Shown piece after piece: positions 49,275 through 60,437 of a stretch of DNA of 64,000 nt. Source of the DNA: Dechloromonas sp. (GTDB lineage Bacteria; Pseudomonadota; Gammaproteobacteria; Burkholderiales; Rhodocyclaceae); assembly GCA_028687035.1 (NCBI GenBank), contig JAQUAX010000002.1, positions 244,693 through 308,692 on the forward strand, given 5' to 3'. Position 1 is the first letter of the stretch, and the number at the start of each line of letters is the position of its first letter. Under the pieces are notes generated by a model that was given only the letters and a program-made list of their open reading frames with translations, did not search any database and was not told the origin of the DNA. The position numbers and the translations under genes are program-made.

Positions 49275-50198
49275 ATGCAGGGAGATGAGCGCAGGTTTGT
49301 CCGCCTGAGGCTCGCTGACGTCGTGGTCGGCGAGCCGTTGCCTTTCACGCTGTACGACGAAGAAAAGACGGCGATCCGCCTGCGTGGCGATACGATCGTT
49401 TCGCAGGCTGCCCTCGGGCAGCTGTTCAGCCAGAACGTCTATCGGCTCGATCAGGAGCCGGCGCTGCGCGACGGGCTGGGCGTCATGCTGTCGCGCCAGC
49501 CGTCGGCCGACAAGGCGCGAGCCAAAACGGCGCCGGCGCGCGGCGCGGAAATGGCCTTCGATTCGTCGGGCATCCGCGTCGGCGATCCGATCCAGTTGCA
49601 GTCCACGCCGGCCGCACCCCGTTATACCTCGCTGCTGATCGGCTACCTGAAGAACCGCAGCGTCATCGTCACGCAGCCTGAAATCGACGGCGAACTGGCG
49701 ATGCTGCGCGAGGGGCAGGCCTTCAGCGCCCGCTTCTTTTCCGGGCGCTCGGTCTTCGAGTTTCCGACCAGCGTGCTGAAGCAGACCAACGTGCCCTATC
49801 CCCTGTTGCACCTCGCCTATCCGCGCGATCTGAAGGTGCAGGAAATCCGGCGCGCCCCGCGCGTCGCGGTGGACGTCATCGTGGCCGTCGAAACGCCCGG
49901 CGGCGAATCGCACTCGGGCAAGCTGCTCGACCTCAGCACGGCCGGCGCCGGGCTCGGGGCAAGGAAGCGCTTTGCCGACAAGGGGGATGTGCTGCGCCTG
50001 AAGTTCAAGCTGGAGGTGCAGGGAATCGATACCTACATCGTGGCCACGGCCGAGGTGCGCAACGTCGTGCATCGTGTCGACCATGCGCAGACGCCCTACC
50101 TGTACGGACTGCATTTCGTCGATCTCGAAGAGGGAGCGCTGCTCGTTCTGGCGGCCTACGTCTTCGGGGCGATCGTCGGCGAACACACGGGGAATTGA
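49275..50198 (+). CDS. YcgR-like flagellar brake / PilZ domain protein
   Basis: 307 residues. An N-terminal YcgR-like domain (about 95-190, with [15 protein letters not shown]) is followed by a PilZ domain (about 195-295) with the c-di-GMP binding signature RRAPRV and DLSTAGAGL. This predicts a c-di-GMP receptor that slows motility or alters exopolysaccharide. The N-terminal about 90 residues (with [16 protein letters not shown]) are an extra region. It starts 9 bases after ubiA and its stop overlaps ubiD. Confidence 0.82.
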   Translation: MQGDERRFVRLRLADVVVGEPLPFTLYDEEKTAIRLRGDTIVSQAALGQLFSQNVYRLDQEPALRDGLGVMLSRQPSADKARAKTAPARGAEMAFDSSGIRVGDPIQLQSTPAAPRYTSLLIGYLKNRSVIVTQPEIDGELAMLREGQAFSARFFSGRSVFEFPTSVLKQTNVPYPLLHLAYPRDLKVQEIRRAPRVAVDVIVAVETPGGESHSGKLLDLSTAGAGLGARKRFADKGDVLRLKFKLEVQGIDTYIVATAEVRNVVHRVDHAQTPYLYGLHFVDLEEGALLVLAAYVFGAIVGEHTGN

Positions 50199-51661
50199 TG
50201 AAATACCACGACCTGCGCGACTTCGTGTCGCAACTCGAGAAGACCGGCGAACTCAAGCGCGTCGCGGTCGACGTCGATCCGCACCTCGAAATGACCGAGA
50301 TCTGCGACCGCGTGCTGCGCGCCGGCGGCCCGGCCATCCTGTTCGAAAAGCCGAAGGGCCACGACATCCCGGTGCTCGGCAACCTGTTCGGCACGCCGCG
50401 CCGGGTCGCGCTCGGCATGGGCGAGGAGTCGGTCGGCGCGCTGCGCGAGATCGGCAAGCTGCTCGCCTACCTGAAGGAGCCGGAGCCGCCCAAGGGCCTG
50501 AAGGATGCCTGGGACAAGCTGCCGATCCTGAAGCAGGTGCTCAACATGGCGCCGAAGACGGTGTCGTCGGCGCCGTGCCAGGAGATCGTCTGGGAAGGCA
50601 GGGACGTCGATCTCGGCCGGCTGCCGATCCAGCATTGCTGGCCGGGCGACGTCGCGCCGCTGATCACCTGGGGCCTGGTCGTCACGCGCGGTCCGCACAA
50701 GAACCGGCAGAACCTCGGCATCTACCGCCAGCAGGTGCTCGGTCCGAACAAACTGATCATGCGCTGGCTGGCCCACCGCGGCGGCGCGCTCGATTTCCGC
50801 GAGCACCAGCTGGCGAAGCCGGGCGAGCCTTTCCCGGTCGCCGTCGTGCTCGGCTGCGACCCGGCGACCATTCTCGGCGCCGTGACGCCGGTGCCCGATT
50901 CGCTGTCCGAATACCAGTTCGCCGGCCTGCTGCGCGGCGGCAAGACCGAGCTGACGCAATGCCTGGGCTCGACGCTGCAGGTGCCGGCGCGCGCCGAGAT
51001 CGTGCTCGAGGGCGTGATCCATCCGGGCGAGACGGCGCTCGAAGGTCCCTACGGCGACCATACCGGCTACTACAACGAACAGGCGGAATTCCCGGTATTC
51101 ACGGTCGACCGCATCACGCTGCGCAAAAATCCGATCTACCACAGCACCTACACCGGCAAGCCGCCCGACGAGCCGGCCATCCTCGGCGTCGCGCTGAACG
51201 AGGTCTTCGTGCCGCTGCTGCAGAAGCAGTACCCGGAAATCGTCGATTTCTACCTGCCGCCGGAAGGCTGCTCGTACCGGATGGCGATCGTGTCGATCAG
51301 GAAGGCCTATCCCGGCCACGCCAAGCGCATCATGTTCGGCATCTGGTCCTTCCTGCGCCAGTTCATGTACACCAAGTTCATCGTCGTCGTCGATGACGAC
51401 ATCGACATCCGCGACTGGAAGGAAGTGATCTGGGCGATGACGACGCGCATGGACGCGACGCGCGACACGACGCTGGTCGACCACACGCCGATCGACTACC
51501 TCGACTTCGCGTCGCCGGTCGCCGGCCTGGGCTCGAAGATGGGGCTGGACGCGACCAACAAGTGGCCGGGCGAAACGAACCGCGAGTGGGGGCGGCCCAT
51601 CGTCATGGATGCCGACGTCAAGAAGAAGGTCGACGCGATGTGGGCGGACCTCGGGCTGTGA
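50198..51661 (+). CDS. ubiD: 3-octaprenyl-4-hydroxybenzoate carboxy-lyase UbiD
   Basis: 487 residues; decarboxylates the prenylated 4-hydroxybenzoate using prenylated FMN. Conserved: [24 protein letters not shown]-like [25 protein letters not shown]-type [11 protein letters not shown], and the C-terminal [22 protein letters not shown] in pieces. UbiX, which makes the cofactor, is not in the window. ATG at 50198 overlaps the PilZ stop by one base; a TTG three bases upstream is less likely. Confidence 0.94.
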   Translation: MKYHDLRDFVSQLEKTGELKRVAVDVDPHLEMTEICDRVLRAGGPAILFEKPKGHDIPVLGNLFGTPRRVALGMGEESVGALREIGKLLAYLKEPEPPKGLKDAWDKLPILKQVLNMAPKTVSSAPCQEIVWEGRDVDLGRLPIQHCWPGDVAPLITWGLVVTRGPHKNRQNLGIYRQQVLGPNKLIMRWLAHRGGALDFREHQLAKPGEPFPVAVVLGCDPATILGAVTPVPDSLSEYQFAGLLRGGKTELTQCLGSTLQVPARAEIVLEGVIHPGETALEGPYGDHTGYYNEQAEFPVFTVDRITLRKNPIYHSTYTGKPPDEPAILGVALNEVFVPLLQKQYPEIVDFYLPPEGCSYRMAIVSIRKAYPGHAKRIMFGIWSFLRQFMYTKFIVVVDDDIDIRDWKEVIWAMTTRMDATRDTTLVDHTPIDYLDFASPVAGLGSKMGLDATNKWPGETNREWGRPIVMDADVKKKVDAMWADLGL

Positions 51662-52149
51662 GCGTTTCGGTCCGTCCGCTCGACCTCGCCGACACGGCGC
51701 AGGCGGCCGCCTGGCTGGACCTGCTCGACCATTACGCGCGGGACCCGATGGGCGGCGGCAGCGGCCTGTCCGGCTACGCGCAGGCGAACCTGGCGCGCGA
51801 ACTGCGCGACCTGCCGACCTTCCACGGTGCACTGGCCTTCGATGGCGAAAACGCGGTCGGGCTGATCAACTGCTTTGCCGGCTTCTCGACCTTCGCCGCC
51901 CGGCCGCTGCTGAACATCCACGACATCGTGACCCGTGCCGGGCTGCGCGGCCGCGGCGTCGGCCAGGCGCTGCTCGGCTGGGCCGAAACCCGGGCGCGCC
52001 AGCTCGGCTGCTGCAAGCTGACGCTCGAAGTGCTGTCGAACAACCGCCGCGCGCTGCGTTCCTACGAGCAGGCCGGTTTCGCGCCCTACGTGCTCGACCC
52101 GGCGGCCGGGCAGGCGCTGTTCCTGCAGAAGAACCTGACGGAGGACTGA
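51658..52149 (+). CDS. GNAT family N-acetyltransferase
   Basis: About 163 residues. [33 protein letters not shown] has the acetyl-CoA binding motif (R/Q-x-x-G-x-G/A) in [32 protein letters not shown] is the motif B end. The GTG at 51658 overlaps the ubiD stop (GTGA), while the upstream open frame is a shadow. The substrate (amine or peptide) is unknown. Confidence 0.82.
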   Translation: MSVSVRPLDLADTAQAAAWLDLLDHYARDPMGGGSGLSGYAQANLARELRDLPTFHGALAFDGENAVGLINCFAGFSTFAARPLLNIHDIVTRAGLRGRGVGQALLGWAETRARQLGCCKLTLEVLSNNRRALRSYEQAGFAPYVLDPAAGQALFLQKNLTED

Positions 52150-52152
52150 TCC

Positions 52153-52557
52153 ATGCAAGAGCCCGTTCCCGCGCCCGACCTCGGCGGCGTCCGCCCGTCG
52201 CTGGTCCAGCTGACCCACCTGATCTACGCATTGCACGCGATCGCGGTTGTCGTCGGCGTCACGTCGGCGGCGACGGTCGCCGGCGGTTTCGTGTTCGGCC
52301 TGCCGTCGCTGCTCGCCGTCTTCCTCAATTACCTGAAGCGCGGCGACGTCGCCGGCACCTGGCTGGAAAGCCATTTCCGCTGGCAGATCCGGACCTTCTG
52401 GTTCACGGCGCTGTGGCTGGTCGTCTACGGCCTGCTGATCGTCACGATCGTCGGTATTCCGCTGGCCTGGATGCTGATCGCCGTGCTCGGCTTCTGGGTC
52501 GGCTACCGCGTCATGCGCGGCTGGGTCGCGCTGGGCGGCGTCAGGCCGGTCGGCTGA
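52153..52557 (+). CDS. DUF4870-type small membrane protein
   Basis: 134 residues with about four membrane helices (around residues 25-48, 50-65, 78-98 and 100-120). The segments LIYALHAIAVVVGV and GVPLAW-like VGIPLAWMLIAVLGFWVGYRVMRGW match DUF4870/YtzC-like small membrane proteins. A GGAGGACTGA context precedes the ATG. The last 55 bases overlap the gene on the other strand. Confidence 0.75.
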   Translation: MQEPVPAPDLGGVRPSLVQLTHLIYALHAIAVVVGVTSAATVAGGFVFGLPSLLAVFLNYLKRGDVAGTWLESHFRWQIRTFWFTALWLVVYGLLIVTIVGIPLAWMLIAVLGFWVGYRVMRGWVALGGVRPVG

Positions 52558-53243
52558 GCTTCTCGCCACGCGCGCAGCATCGCCAGCGACTGGCGATAGC
52601 TGTGGGCGATCTGCGCGTCGGCGTAGCGGTGTTCGGCGCCGACTGGGCAGGCGGTCCGCGCCAGGCAGCCCTCGGCGCAGCGCGAATGCGCGGCCAGCCG
52701 CCAGTCGCTGCAGGCGTCCAGGTCGAAGCGGCCGCCGTTCAGCGCGCCGGCCGGGCAGGCGGCGATGCACGGCATTTGCCGGCAGTCCAGGCAGGGGTTG
52801 CCGCGGTCGACGACCGGCGAAGGGGCGAAATCGGTGTCGGCGACGAGCACGGCCCGATAGGCGTACCAGCTGCCCCAGTCGGCGTCGATGCCGACCATGA
52901 ACGGCGACGCGTGGTGCCAGCCGGCCAGCCGGCCGAGCGCCTGCAGCCCGACCGGCGCATCGCCCGGATAGAGCAGCCGGTAGCGGCGCCCGGGCAGGCA
53001 GGCCGCGAACCAGTCGGCGACGGTCCGGATGCAGTAGTCGTCGATCGGGTGTTCGCCGCCCGGCCCGGCGGCCTGGACGCATTCCCACAGCCGGCGCCCG
53101 CCGTGGCCGAGCAGGATCAGCTGCGTTTCGCCGGGCTGCGCCGCGATGCCGGAGCGGATGTCTTCCGGCAGCGCGGCGAGCTCGAAGACGTGTTGCCGGT
53201 TCAGTCCGGCACGGTCGAGGAAGGTGCCGGGAAAGTCAGTCAT
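52503..53243 (-). CDS. QueG-related 4Fe-4S ferredoxin-domain protein
   Basis: 246 residues. One clear iron-sulfur segment CLDCRQMPCIAACPAGAL is followed by further cysteines CAEGCLARTACPVG. The upstream YRLLYPGD and VGIDADWGSWYAYRAVLVAD are like the epoxyqueuosine reductase (QueG) family, but the protein is shorter than QueG (about 350-380) and lacks its cobalamin-binding N-terminus. It may be a partial or divergent paralogue. It overlaps the convergent membrane-protein gene by 55 bases and the dacB stop region. Confidence 0.65.
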   Translation of the reverse strand: MTDFPGTFLDRAGLNRQHVFELAALPEDIRSGIAAQPGETQLILLGHGGRRLWECVQAAGPGGEHPIDDYCIRTVADWFAACLPGRRYRLLYPGDAPVGLQALGRLAGWHHASPFMVGIDADWGSWYAYRAVLVADTDFAPSPVVDRGNPCLDCRQMPCIAACPAGALNGGRFDLDACSDWRLAAHSRCAEGCLARTACPVGAEHRYADAQIAHSYRQSLAMLRAWREAQPTGLTPPSATQPRMTR

Positions 53244-54639
53244 CGCGGCCCCCGCGGGCGACCCAGGCGAGCAGCGCGTCGATCGCCGCGCCGCCGGCCG
53301 CGGCCTGCGGATGGTTGATCAGGCAGACGACGGCGTAACGCCGGCCCTGCGCATCGAGCGCGTAACCGGCGGCGCTGCGCACGCCTTCCAGCGAGCCGCT
53401 CTTGATGTGGGCGCGGCCGCTGGCCGGCGAGCCGTTCAGGCGCTTCTTCATCGTGCCGTCGACGCCGACCACCGGCAGGCTGGACATGAATTCGGGCATC
53501 ACCGGGTTGCGCCAGGCGTCGGCCAGCAGGCGGCCGAGGCTGCCGGCGCTGATCCGCTCGCTGCGCGACAGGCCGGAGCCGTTGTCGACGACCAGCTCCG
53601 GGAAATCCAGGCGGCGGGCGGTCAGCCAGCCGGCCAGCCGGGCCCGGGCCCGCTCGGGGGTGGCCGGCGCCGTGTCGTTGCCGAGCGTCAGGAAGAGCTG
53701 GCGGGCCATCACGTTGTTGCTGAACTTGTTGATGTCGCGGACGACATCGGCCAGCGGTGGCGATTCCTGGCGGGCGACGCGCTGCGCCCCGGCCGGCACG
53801 CTGCCGCTGCGCACGCGGCCGGCCAGCGTACCGCCCAGTTCCCGCCACAGCGCGCGGATCAGGCCGTCGGCCTGGGCGTCGGCGGACAGTGGCGCCAGGT
53901 TCAGCGTCTTCTCGCCGCAGGCGGCCGGGTAGTGGCCGCTGAATTCGAGCGTGCGGCCGTCGCCGGCCAGCTGCGTCCGGATGCGGTCCTTCCAGTCGCT
54001 GCGGCACGGTTCGTCGCTGCTGCGCAGCCGGTTGTCGATGACCAGCACGGCGTTCGGCGTCTCGAGCAGGACGCGCGTCCGGCCGAGGTCGGGCTGCAGC
54101 GTGAAACGCAGCGTCTGGAAATCGATCAGCAGGCCGTCCGGTCCGACGTTGTAGGGGCGCATCGGCTTGGCGTCGAAGGCGCCCGGATCGATCCGCGGCA
54201 CGTCGAAAACGCCGCGGTCGAGCACGACGTCGCCGGCGATGTGGCGGATGCCGCGGACGCGCAGCCGGCGCAGCAGGTTCCACAGGTCCTCCGCGACGAA
54301 GCGCGGACTGCCGCTTCCCTGCAGGTACATATTGCCGTCCACGACGCCGTCGACCGCGGGGGCGTCGATCCAGGCATCCGTCGCCCAGGTGTGTGCCGGA
54401 CCGAGCAGGTCGAGCGCCGCGTAGGTGGTCAGCAGCTTCATCACCGATGCCGGGTTCATCGGCGTGTCCGGATTGTGCTCGACCAGGGGCGTGGCCCCGT
54501 CCAGCGGGCGGACGACGATGGCGACGGCGGTCGCCGGAATCCGGGCATCGTTCAGCGCGCCGGCGACGGTGGCGGGCAAGGGGCCGGCCAGCGCCGGCCC
54601 GGCGGCGATCAGCAGGAGCAGGGCGAGAAAACGGAACAT
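53236..54639 (-). CDS. dacB: D-alanyl-D-alanine carboxypeptidase/endopeptidase (PBP4/DacB)
   Basis: 467 residues with a signal peptide (about 1-18, ending ALAG). Active-site motifs: SVMK (SxxK) in NPASVMKLLTTYAAL, SNN (SxN) in FSNNVMARQ, and KSG in AHIKSGSLEGV. This is the S13-type PBP4, a periplasmic peptidoglycan hydrolase that trims pentapeptides and cross-links. The length is typical. Its start is 60 bases from the stop of the PAS protein gene. Confidence 0.93.
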   Translation of the reverse strand: MFRFLALLLLIAAGPALAGPLPATVAGALNDARIPATAVAIVVRPLDGATPLVEHNPDTPMNPASVMKLLTTYAALDLLGPAHTWATDAWIDAPAVDGVVDGNMYLQGSGSPRFVAEDLWNLLRRLRVRGIRHIAGDVVLDRGVFDVPRIDPGAFDAKPMRPYNVGPDGLLIDFQTLRFTLQPDLGRTRVLLETPNAVLVIDNRLRSSDEPCRSDWKDRIRTQLAGDGRTLEFSGHYPAACGEKTLNLAPLSADAQADGLIRALWRELGGTLAGRVRSGSVPAGAQRVARQESPPLADVVRDINKFSNNVMARQLFLTLGNDTAPATPERARARLAGWLTARRLDFPELVVDNGSGLSRSERISAGSLGRLLADAWRNPVMPEFMSSLPVVGVDGTMKKRLNGSPASGRAHIKSGSLEGVRSAAGYALDAQGRRYAVVCLINHPQAAAGGAAIDALLAWVARGGRDD

Positions 54640-54699
54640 CGTGACCAGCGTGGGGAGAATGCCCCGAATTCTAGCCGCGGCCGGGGCGGCCGCGGGGAT

Positions 54700-55599
54700 T
54701 CATGCGCTGTCGCGGGAGGCGAGGCGAGCGTCGTTGAGCGCGAGCGGGAGCGCGCCGCCGCCGATGCGCTCGAAATCGGCGCTGAATTCGCGCAGGCTGC
54801 CGGTGCGCTGAAGAATCTCGTGGCGCAGCTTGTCGAGCGTGTCGTCGGTGCGGCGCAGGGCGCTGCGTTCCAGATCGTCGATCAGCGTGGCGATCCGGGC
54901 GTCGCTGCCGGTGCGTCGCTCGGCGAGTGCGTTCCAGGTGTCGTGTCCGGCCCGGCGGGCCGTGTCGATCAGTTGGGCGGCATGGCGCCCAGCGTCGCGC
55001 ACGGGGTTGGTCGTATCGTCGAGGGTCGAGACGCGGACGGTGCCGCCCTTCAGTGTCAGCGAAGCGAGCAGCGCGGCACCCGACAGGCAGGCGAGCAGCG
55101 CCGGCAGCGTGCCGCGCCGGAAGACGGTGCGCAGCGCGCTGGCCAGGCGCTGGCGCAGCGGGACGCGAGCCGGCACGGGGGCGGGGGAGGCGGCCTGCAT
55201 CGCGCGGTAGCGCGCCTCGGCGGCAGCGATTGCGGCAGCTTCGGGGCGGGTGCGGATGGCGACGAAGCCGGCCATGCTGCCCCAGCCGTCGTGCACCGGA
55301 GAGACGCGCATGTCGCTCCAGTAGTAATCGCCGTTCTTGGCGCGGTCCTTGATGACGCCGCGCCAGTGCTGGCCGCCTTCCAGCGTGTGCCACATGTCGA
55401 TGAAGACCTGGGTCGGCATGTCCGGATGACGGACCACGTTGTGCTTGCGGCCGATCAGTTCGGCCAGCGTGTAGCCGCTGATTTCGGCGAACAGGTCGTT
55501 CGCGTAGGTGATCACACCCAGCCGGTCGGTGCGCGAAACCATGTAGCAATTCTCGGGCAGCAGGCGTTCCGTACCGGCCTCGTGAACTGGCATTTCCAT
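54700..55599 (-). CDS. Aer-like PAS sensor protein lacking a signalling domain
   Basis: 299 residues. An N-terminal PAS domain (about 20-120) has YANDLFAEISGY, RHPDMPTQVFIDMW and HWRGVIKDRAKNGDYYW, matching the FAD-binding PAS of aerotaxis receptors. One membrane segment (about 164-183) follows, then a helical tail (about 190-299) that is too short for HAMP plus a methyl-accepting domain and lacks the conserved hairpin tip. It may be a degraded or stand-alone redox sensor. A shared MCP is not in the window. Confidence 0.75.
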   Translation of the reverse strand: MEMPVHEAGTERLLPENCYMVSRTDRLGVITYANDLFAEISGYTLAELIGRKHNVVRHPDMPTQVFIDMWHTLEGGQHWRGVIKDRAKNGDYYWSDMRVSPVHDGWGSMAGFVAIRTRPEAAAIAAAEARYRAMQAASPAPVPARVPLRQRLASALRTVFRRGTLPALLACLSGAALLASLTLKGGTVRVSTLDDTTNPVRDAGRHAAQLIDTARRAGHDTWNALAERRTGSDARIATLIDDLERSALRRTDDTLDKLRHEILQRTGSLREFSADFERIGGGALPLALNDARLASRDSA

Positions 55600-55851
55600 T
55601 ATCCTTGCCTAAAGGGGTATGACCAAAGGAGTAGTTGTCTCATGCGAAGCTTACAGGCAGCTGACCGTTTTGTTACAGGAAAAAGATAGCCCCGCAGTCT
55701 CCGGCATTCAATTCAATTCGCATTATTCCCGGATGGGCTGACATCCATTCATCGTGAAGGCAACGCCGGGAGCCCTCCGGCGACGGGCTCGATCCCCGGT
55801 GGGATGCGATGCCTTTCCGGTGAGGCGAGGGGGAAAATTTTCGATCCGCCA

Positions 55852-55880
55852 CTTGAAATGGCGGAAAGCTGTCCCTATTA
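55852..55880 (+). promoter_or_regulatory. Sigma-32 promoter of groSL
   Basis: CTTGAAA, 14 bases, CCCTATTA matches the RpoH consensus (CTTGAAA-N11-16-CCCCATNT) at near-perfect -35 and good -10. It ends directly against the CIRCE operator, so HrcA bound there would block RpoH-driven initiation. The start site is about 110 bases before groS. The rest of 55600-55851 contains no recognised feature. Confidence 0.8.
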
Positions 55881-55907
55881 TTAGCACTCACCGGAGACGA
55901 GTGCTAA
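55881..55907 (+). promoter_or_regulatory. CIRCE element (HrcA operator) upstream of groSL
   Basis: A perfect TTAGCACTC, nine bases, GAGTGCTAA inverted repeat. It lies directly downstream of the sigma-32 -10 box. It shows that an HrcA repressor controls groSL here. hrcA itself is not in the window. The same element with one mismatch precedes rpoH at 31401-31427. Confidence 0.96.
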
Positions 55908-55993
55908 CAGCCTGGTCGCCCGGTCCCGGGTCCGCGCCGAGCGCGTCCGGCCAATTTCAAATGTGTCGCAACCTATTATCAGGAGTCATCCGT

Positions 55994-56284
55994 ATGAACA
56001 TCCGTCCTTTGCACGACCGTGTGATCGTCAAGCGCGTCGAAGCCGAGCGCACCACCGCTTCCGGCATCGTGATCCCCGATTCCGCCGGCGAGAAGCCGGA
56101 TCAGGGTGAAATCCTGGCCGTCGGTCCGGGCAAGCGTGACGACGCCGGCAAGTACATCGCGCTGGACGTCAAGGTCGGTGACCGCGTGCTGTTCGGCAAG
56201 TACGCCGGCCAGGCCGTCAAGGTCGATGGCCAGGAAGTCCTGGTCATGCGCGAAGAAGACATCATGGGCGTGCTGCAGAAGTAA
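55994..56284 (+). CDS. groS: Co-chaperonin GroES
   Basis: 96 residues, the heptameric lid of the GroEL chaperonin. [23 protein letters not shown]-like [27 protein letters not shown], and [14 protein letters not shown] are typical. ATG at 55994 is preceded by AGGAG. It is 46 bases upstream of groL in the same operon. Dual control by sigma-32 and HrcA is predicted from the promoter region. Confidence 0.97.
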   Translation: MNIRPLHDRVIVKRVEAERTTASGIVIPDSAGEKPDQGEILAVGPGKRDDAGKYIALDVKVGDRVLFGKYAGQAVKVDGQEVLVMREEDIMGVLQK

Positions 56285-56330
56285 TTCCGCGGTCGACGTT
56301 CTCAACAGATCAAATTTCAGGAGCTATTAA

Positions 56331-57974
<1,644 letters not shown>

Positions 57975-57999
57975 TTCCGGCTCAGGTCGATTGACCCGA

Positions 58000-58033
58000 A
58001 AAGGCCCCGCTTCGTGCGGGGCCTTTGTTTTTT
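58000..58033 (+). terminator. Rho-independent terminator of groSL
   Basis: An 11-bp stem AAAGGCCCCGC / GCGGGGCCTTT with a 5-base loop (TTCGT) is followed by a GTTTTTTT run. It lies 26 bases after the groL stop. Confidence 0.93.
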
Positions 58034-58082
58034 GGACTTTCCGCTGGCATGCGATTAATCGTTAATAAATGAATTATGTCCG

Positions 58083-58099
58083 TGTAAGTTAGCTGTAAG
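58083..58099 (+). promoter_or_regulatory. Tandem 6-bp repeat upstream of the actP operon (candidate response-regulator site)
   Basis: TGTAAG, five bases, TGTAAG: direct repeats 11 bases apart, one helical turn, the layout used by OmpR/PhoB-family regulators. It lies 65 bases before the DUF485 gene. The same arrangement, on the opposite strand, is at 60438-60454 just before the response-regulator gene. A short palindrome CGATTAATCG (58052-58061) lies nearby. Confidence 0.5.
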
Positions 58100-58163
58100 A
58101 AGGTCGGCTTAAATTAGGCTCCGCAGCAATGCCTCTATAAACACAAATCTGAGGAGCAAACCA

Positions 58164-58484
58164 ATGTCACAACTACACTCCGAGCACTACGAGCGGATCC
58201 GGAGCAATCCGCGATTCCAGTCGCTCGTAGCCAAGCGCAACGGGTACGCCTTCATCATGACTGCGCTCATGATGTTCGCGTACTACGGCTACATTCTGCT
58301 GATTGCCTTCGATAAGGAAGGTCTTGCCGTCAAGCTGGGCGAAGGCATGGTCACTTCGGTGGGCATTCCGCTCGGCCTGGGGGTCATCGTTTTCACCATC
58401 ATCATCACGGCTATCTACGTCAAGCGCGCCAACACCGAGTTCGACGCCGAAGCTGCCGAAATCCTGAAGGAGGCCCAGAAGTGA
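58164..58484 (+). CDS. DUF485 membrane protein (ActP partner)
   Basis: 106 residues with two membrane helices (about 28-48 and 62-85) and a charged cytoplasmic tail. [21 protein letters not shown] and [17 protein letters not shown] are typical of DUF485 (YjcH-like), which is encoded with ActP in many proteobacteria. A GAGGAG precedes the ATG. Its stop overlaps the actP ATG by one base. It probably assists or tunes the symporter. Confidence 0.88.
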   Translation: MSQLHSEHYERIRSNPRFQSLVAKRNGYAFIMTALMMFAYYGYILLIAFDKEGLAVKLGEGMVTSVGIPLGLGVIVFTIIITAIYVKRANTEFDAEAAEILKEAQK

Positions 58485-60163
58485 TGATCTCCCGCAAGCA
58501 CATCCTGGGCGGTCTGTTCGCCCTTCTCGCCGCTGGTGCCGCGCTCGCGGCTGGGGCCGATCTCGGTGAGACGCAGAAGCAGGCAACCAACTGGACGGCC
58601 ATCGTGATGTTCGCCATCTTCGTCGGCGCTACGCTGTTCATTACCAAGTGGGCGGCCGGCAAGACCAAGTCCGCGGCTGACTTCTACACCGCCGGCGGTG
58701 GCATCACCGGCTTCCAGAACGGCCTGGCGATCGCCGGCGACTACATGTCCGCCGCGTCCTTCCTGGGTATTTCCGGTCTGGTCTTCGCCAACGGCTTCGA
58801 CGGCCTGATCTTCTCGATCGGCTGGCTGGTCGGCTGGCCGGTCATCACCTTCCTGATGGCCGAGCGTCTGCGCAACCTGGGCAAGTTCACCTTTGCCGAC
58901 GTCGCGTCCTACCGCTTCTCCCAGACCCCGGTTCGCACGTTCGCGGCCACCGGTTCCCTGGTCGTCGTCGCGTTCTACATGATCGCGCAGATGGTCGGCG
59001 CGGGTCAGCTGATCAAGGTGCTGTTCGGTCTCGAATACATCTACGCGGTGATCATGGTCGGCATCATCATGATGGCCTACGTGCTGTTCGGCGGCATGAC
59101 CGCAACGACCTGGGTGCAGATCATCAAGGCGGTGATGCTGCTGTGCGGTGCGACCTTCATGGCGCTGGCCGTGCTGTTCCAGTTCGGTTTCAACCCGGAG
59201 GCCCTGTTCGCCAAGGCGGTTGAAGTGCATGCGAAGAAGGATGCCATCATGGCGCCGGGCGCCCTGATCAAGGATCCGATTTCGGCGATCTCCGTCGGCA
59301 TGGCGCTGATGTTCGGTACCGCTGGCCTGCCGCACATCCTGATGCGCTTCTTCACCGTGCCGAACGCCAAGGAAGCTCGCAAGTCCGTTGCCTGGGCGAC
59401 CACCTGGATCGGTTACTTCTACATCCTGACCTTCATCATCGGCTTCGGCGCGATCGTGAACCTCGTCCAGAACCCGGGCGAATTCTACGTCGGCGGCGAA
59501 ATCGCCAAGGGCCTGAAGGGCGGCGGCAACATGGCAGCCGTGCATCTGGCCAAGGCGGTCGGTGGCGACCTGTTCCTCGGCTTCATCTCCGCCGTGGCCT
59601 TCGCGACCATCCTCGCCGTTGTGGCCGGTCTGACGCTGTCCGGTGCCTCCGCTGTGTCGCATGACCTGTACGCCTCCGTCTTCCGCAAGGGCTGCTCTTC
59701 CGAAGACGAACTGCGCGTCTCGAAGATCACGACCCTGGCGCTGGGCGTGCTGGCCGTGGTCCTGGGGATCGCGTTCGAAAAGGAAAACGTCGCCTACATG
59801 GTGATGCTGGCCTTCGCGATCGCTTGCTCCGCCAACTTCCCGGTCCTGTTCATGTCCGTGCTGTGGAAGAATTGCACGACCAAGGGCGCGGTGACCGGTG
59901 GCTTCGTCGGCCTGTTCATGTCCGTCATCCTGACCGTCGGCTCTGCCAACGTCTGGGAGGCCGTGCTGCACAACCCGAAGGGCTCCGCCTGGTTCCCGTA
60001 CAACTCGCCGGCTATCTTCTCGATGTCCGCTGCCTTCTTCACGATCTGGCTGGTGTCCATCCTGGACAACTCCGCCCAGGCCAAGAAGGAGCGCGAGCTG
60101 TATGCTGATCAGCTGATCCGTTCCGAAACCGGCATTGGTGCCTCTACCGCCAGCGCACACTGA
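58484..60163 (+). CDS. actP: Cation/acetate symporter ActP
   Basis: 559 residues, SSS (sodium:solute symporter) family with about 13 membrane helices, an N-terminal hydrophobic segment, [30 protein letters not shown] and a mid-region FAT-like [28 protein letters not shown]. These match ActP, a transporter for acetate, propionate and other short monocarboxylates. The ATG at 58484 follows AAGGAGG; a GTG three bases upstream also fits. It is probably controlled by the adjacent two-component pair. Confidence 0.92.
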   Translation: MISRKHILGGLFALLAAGAALAAGADLGETQKQATNWTAIVMFAIFVGATLFITKWAAGKTKSAADFYTAGGGITGFQNGLAIAGDYMSAASFLGISGLVFANGFDGLIFSIGWLVGWPVITFLMAERLRNLGKFTFADVASYRFSQTPVRTFAATGSLVVVAFYMIAQMVGAGQLIKVLFGLEYIYAVIMVGIIMMAYVLFGGMTATTWVQIIKAVMLLCGATFMALAVLFQFGFNPEALFAKAVEVHAKKDAIMAPGALIKDPISAISVGMALMFGTAGLPHILMRFFTVPNAKEARKSVAWATTWIGYFYILTFIIGFGAIVNLVQNPGEFYVGGEIAKGLKGGGNMAAVHLAKAVGGDLFLGFISAVAFATILAVVAGLTLSGASAVSHDLYASVFRKGCSSEDELRVSKITTLALGVLAVVLGIAFEKENVAYMVMLAFAIACSANFPVLFMSVLWKNCTTKGAVTGGFVGLFMSVILTVGSANVWEAVLHNPKGSAWFPYNSPAIFSMSAAFFTIWLVSILDNSAQAKKERELYADQLIRSETGIGASTASAH

Positions 60164-60183
60164 TTCGACAAGGCCTAGTGCCC

Positions 60184-60211
60184 AAGCCCGGGGATTTCCC
60201 CGGGCTTTTTT
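60184..60211 (+). terminator. Rho-independent terminator after actP
   Basis: A 10-bp stem AAGCCCGGGG / CCCCGGGCTT with an ATTT loop ends in a T-run. It is 20 bases after the actP stop, so the downstream two-component genes need their own promoter. Confidence 0.92.
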
Positions 60212-60333
60212 CATTTGGGGAGCCGTTCGGGGTTAACCTGAAACTGGAGTTAAAAATCAGGGCGAACGAAAACGCCGCGTGGGATGGCCGCGGGATATCT
60301 TTGCTAGACTTGGGGCTTGGGAAAAAAACGGTA

Positions 60334-60366
60334 GGGGGCTGCCCAGTGCAGGATCGGGCGGCCCCC
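60334..60366 (+). other. Stable hairpin in the 5' region of the two-component operon
   Basis: GGGGGCTGCCC and GGGCGGCCCCC form an 11-bp stem (one G:U pair) with an 11-base loop. It sits inside the 313-base gap between actP and the response regulator, and a second smaller hairpin (TGCGGT / ACCGCA, around 60372-60386) follows. No T-run follows either. It could be part of a leader or a small RNA. It does not match a riboswitch I recognise. Confidence 0.45.
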
Positions 60367-60437
60367 TGAGTTGCGGTGGAACCGCATACTCCAAAGACCA
60401 TAAAAGGAGAACAGCCCATTCAGAATAGTCGGGCTGG

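Noticed and set aside
55619..55741. 40-codon ORF between the PAS gene and groS
   Set aside because: No usable ribosome-binding site and no known similarity. It lies in a regulatory gap, so it is most likely chance.
60178..60369. 63-codon frame between actP and the response regulator
   Set aside because: It starts upstream of and runs through the actP terminator hairpin and then through another stable hairpin, which is unlikely for a real gene.
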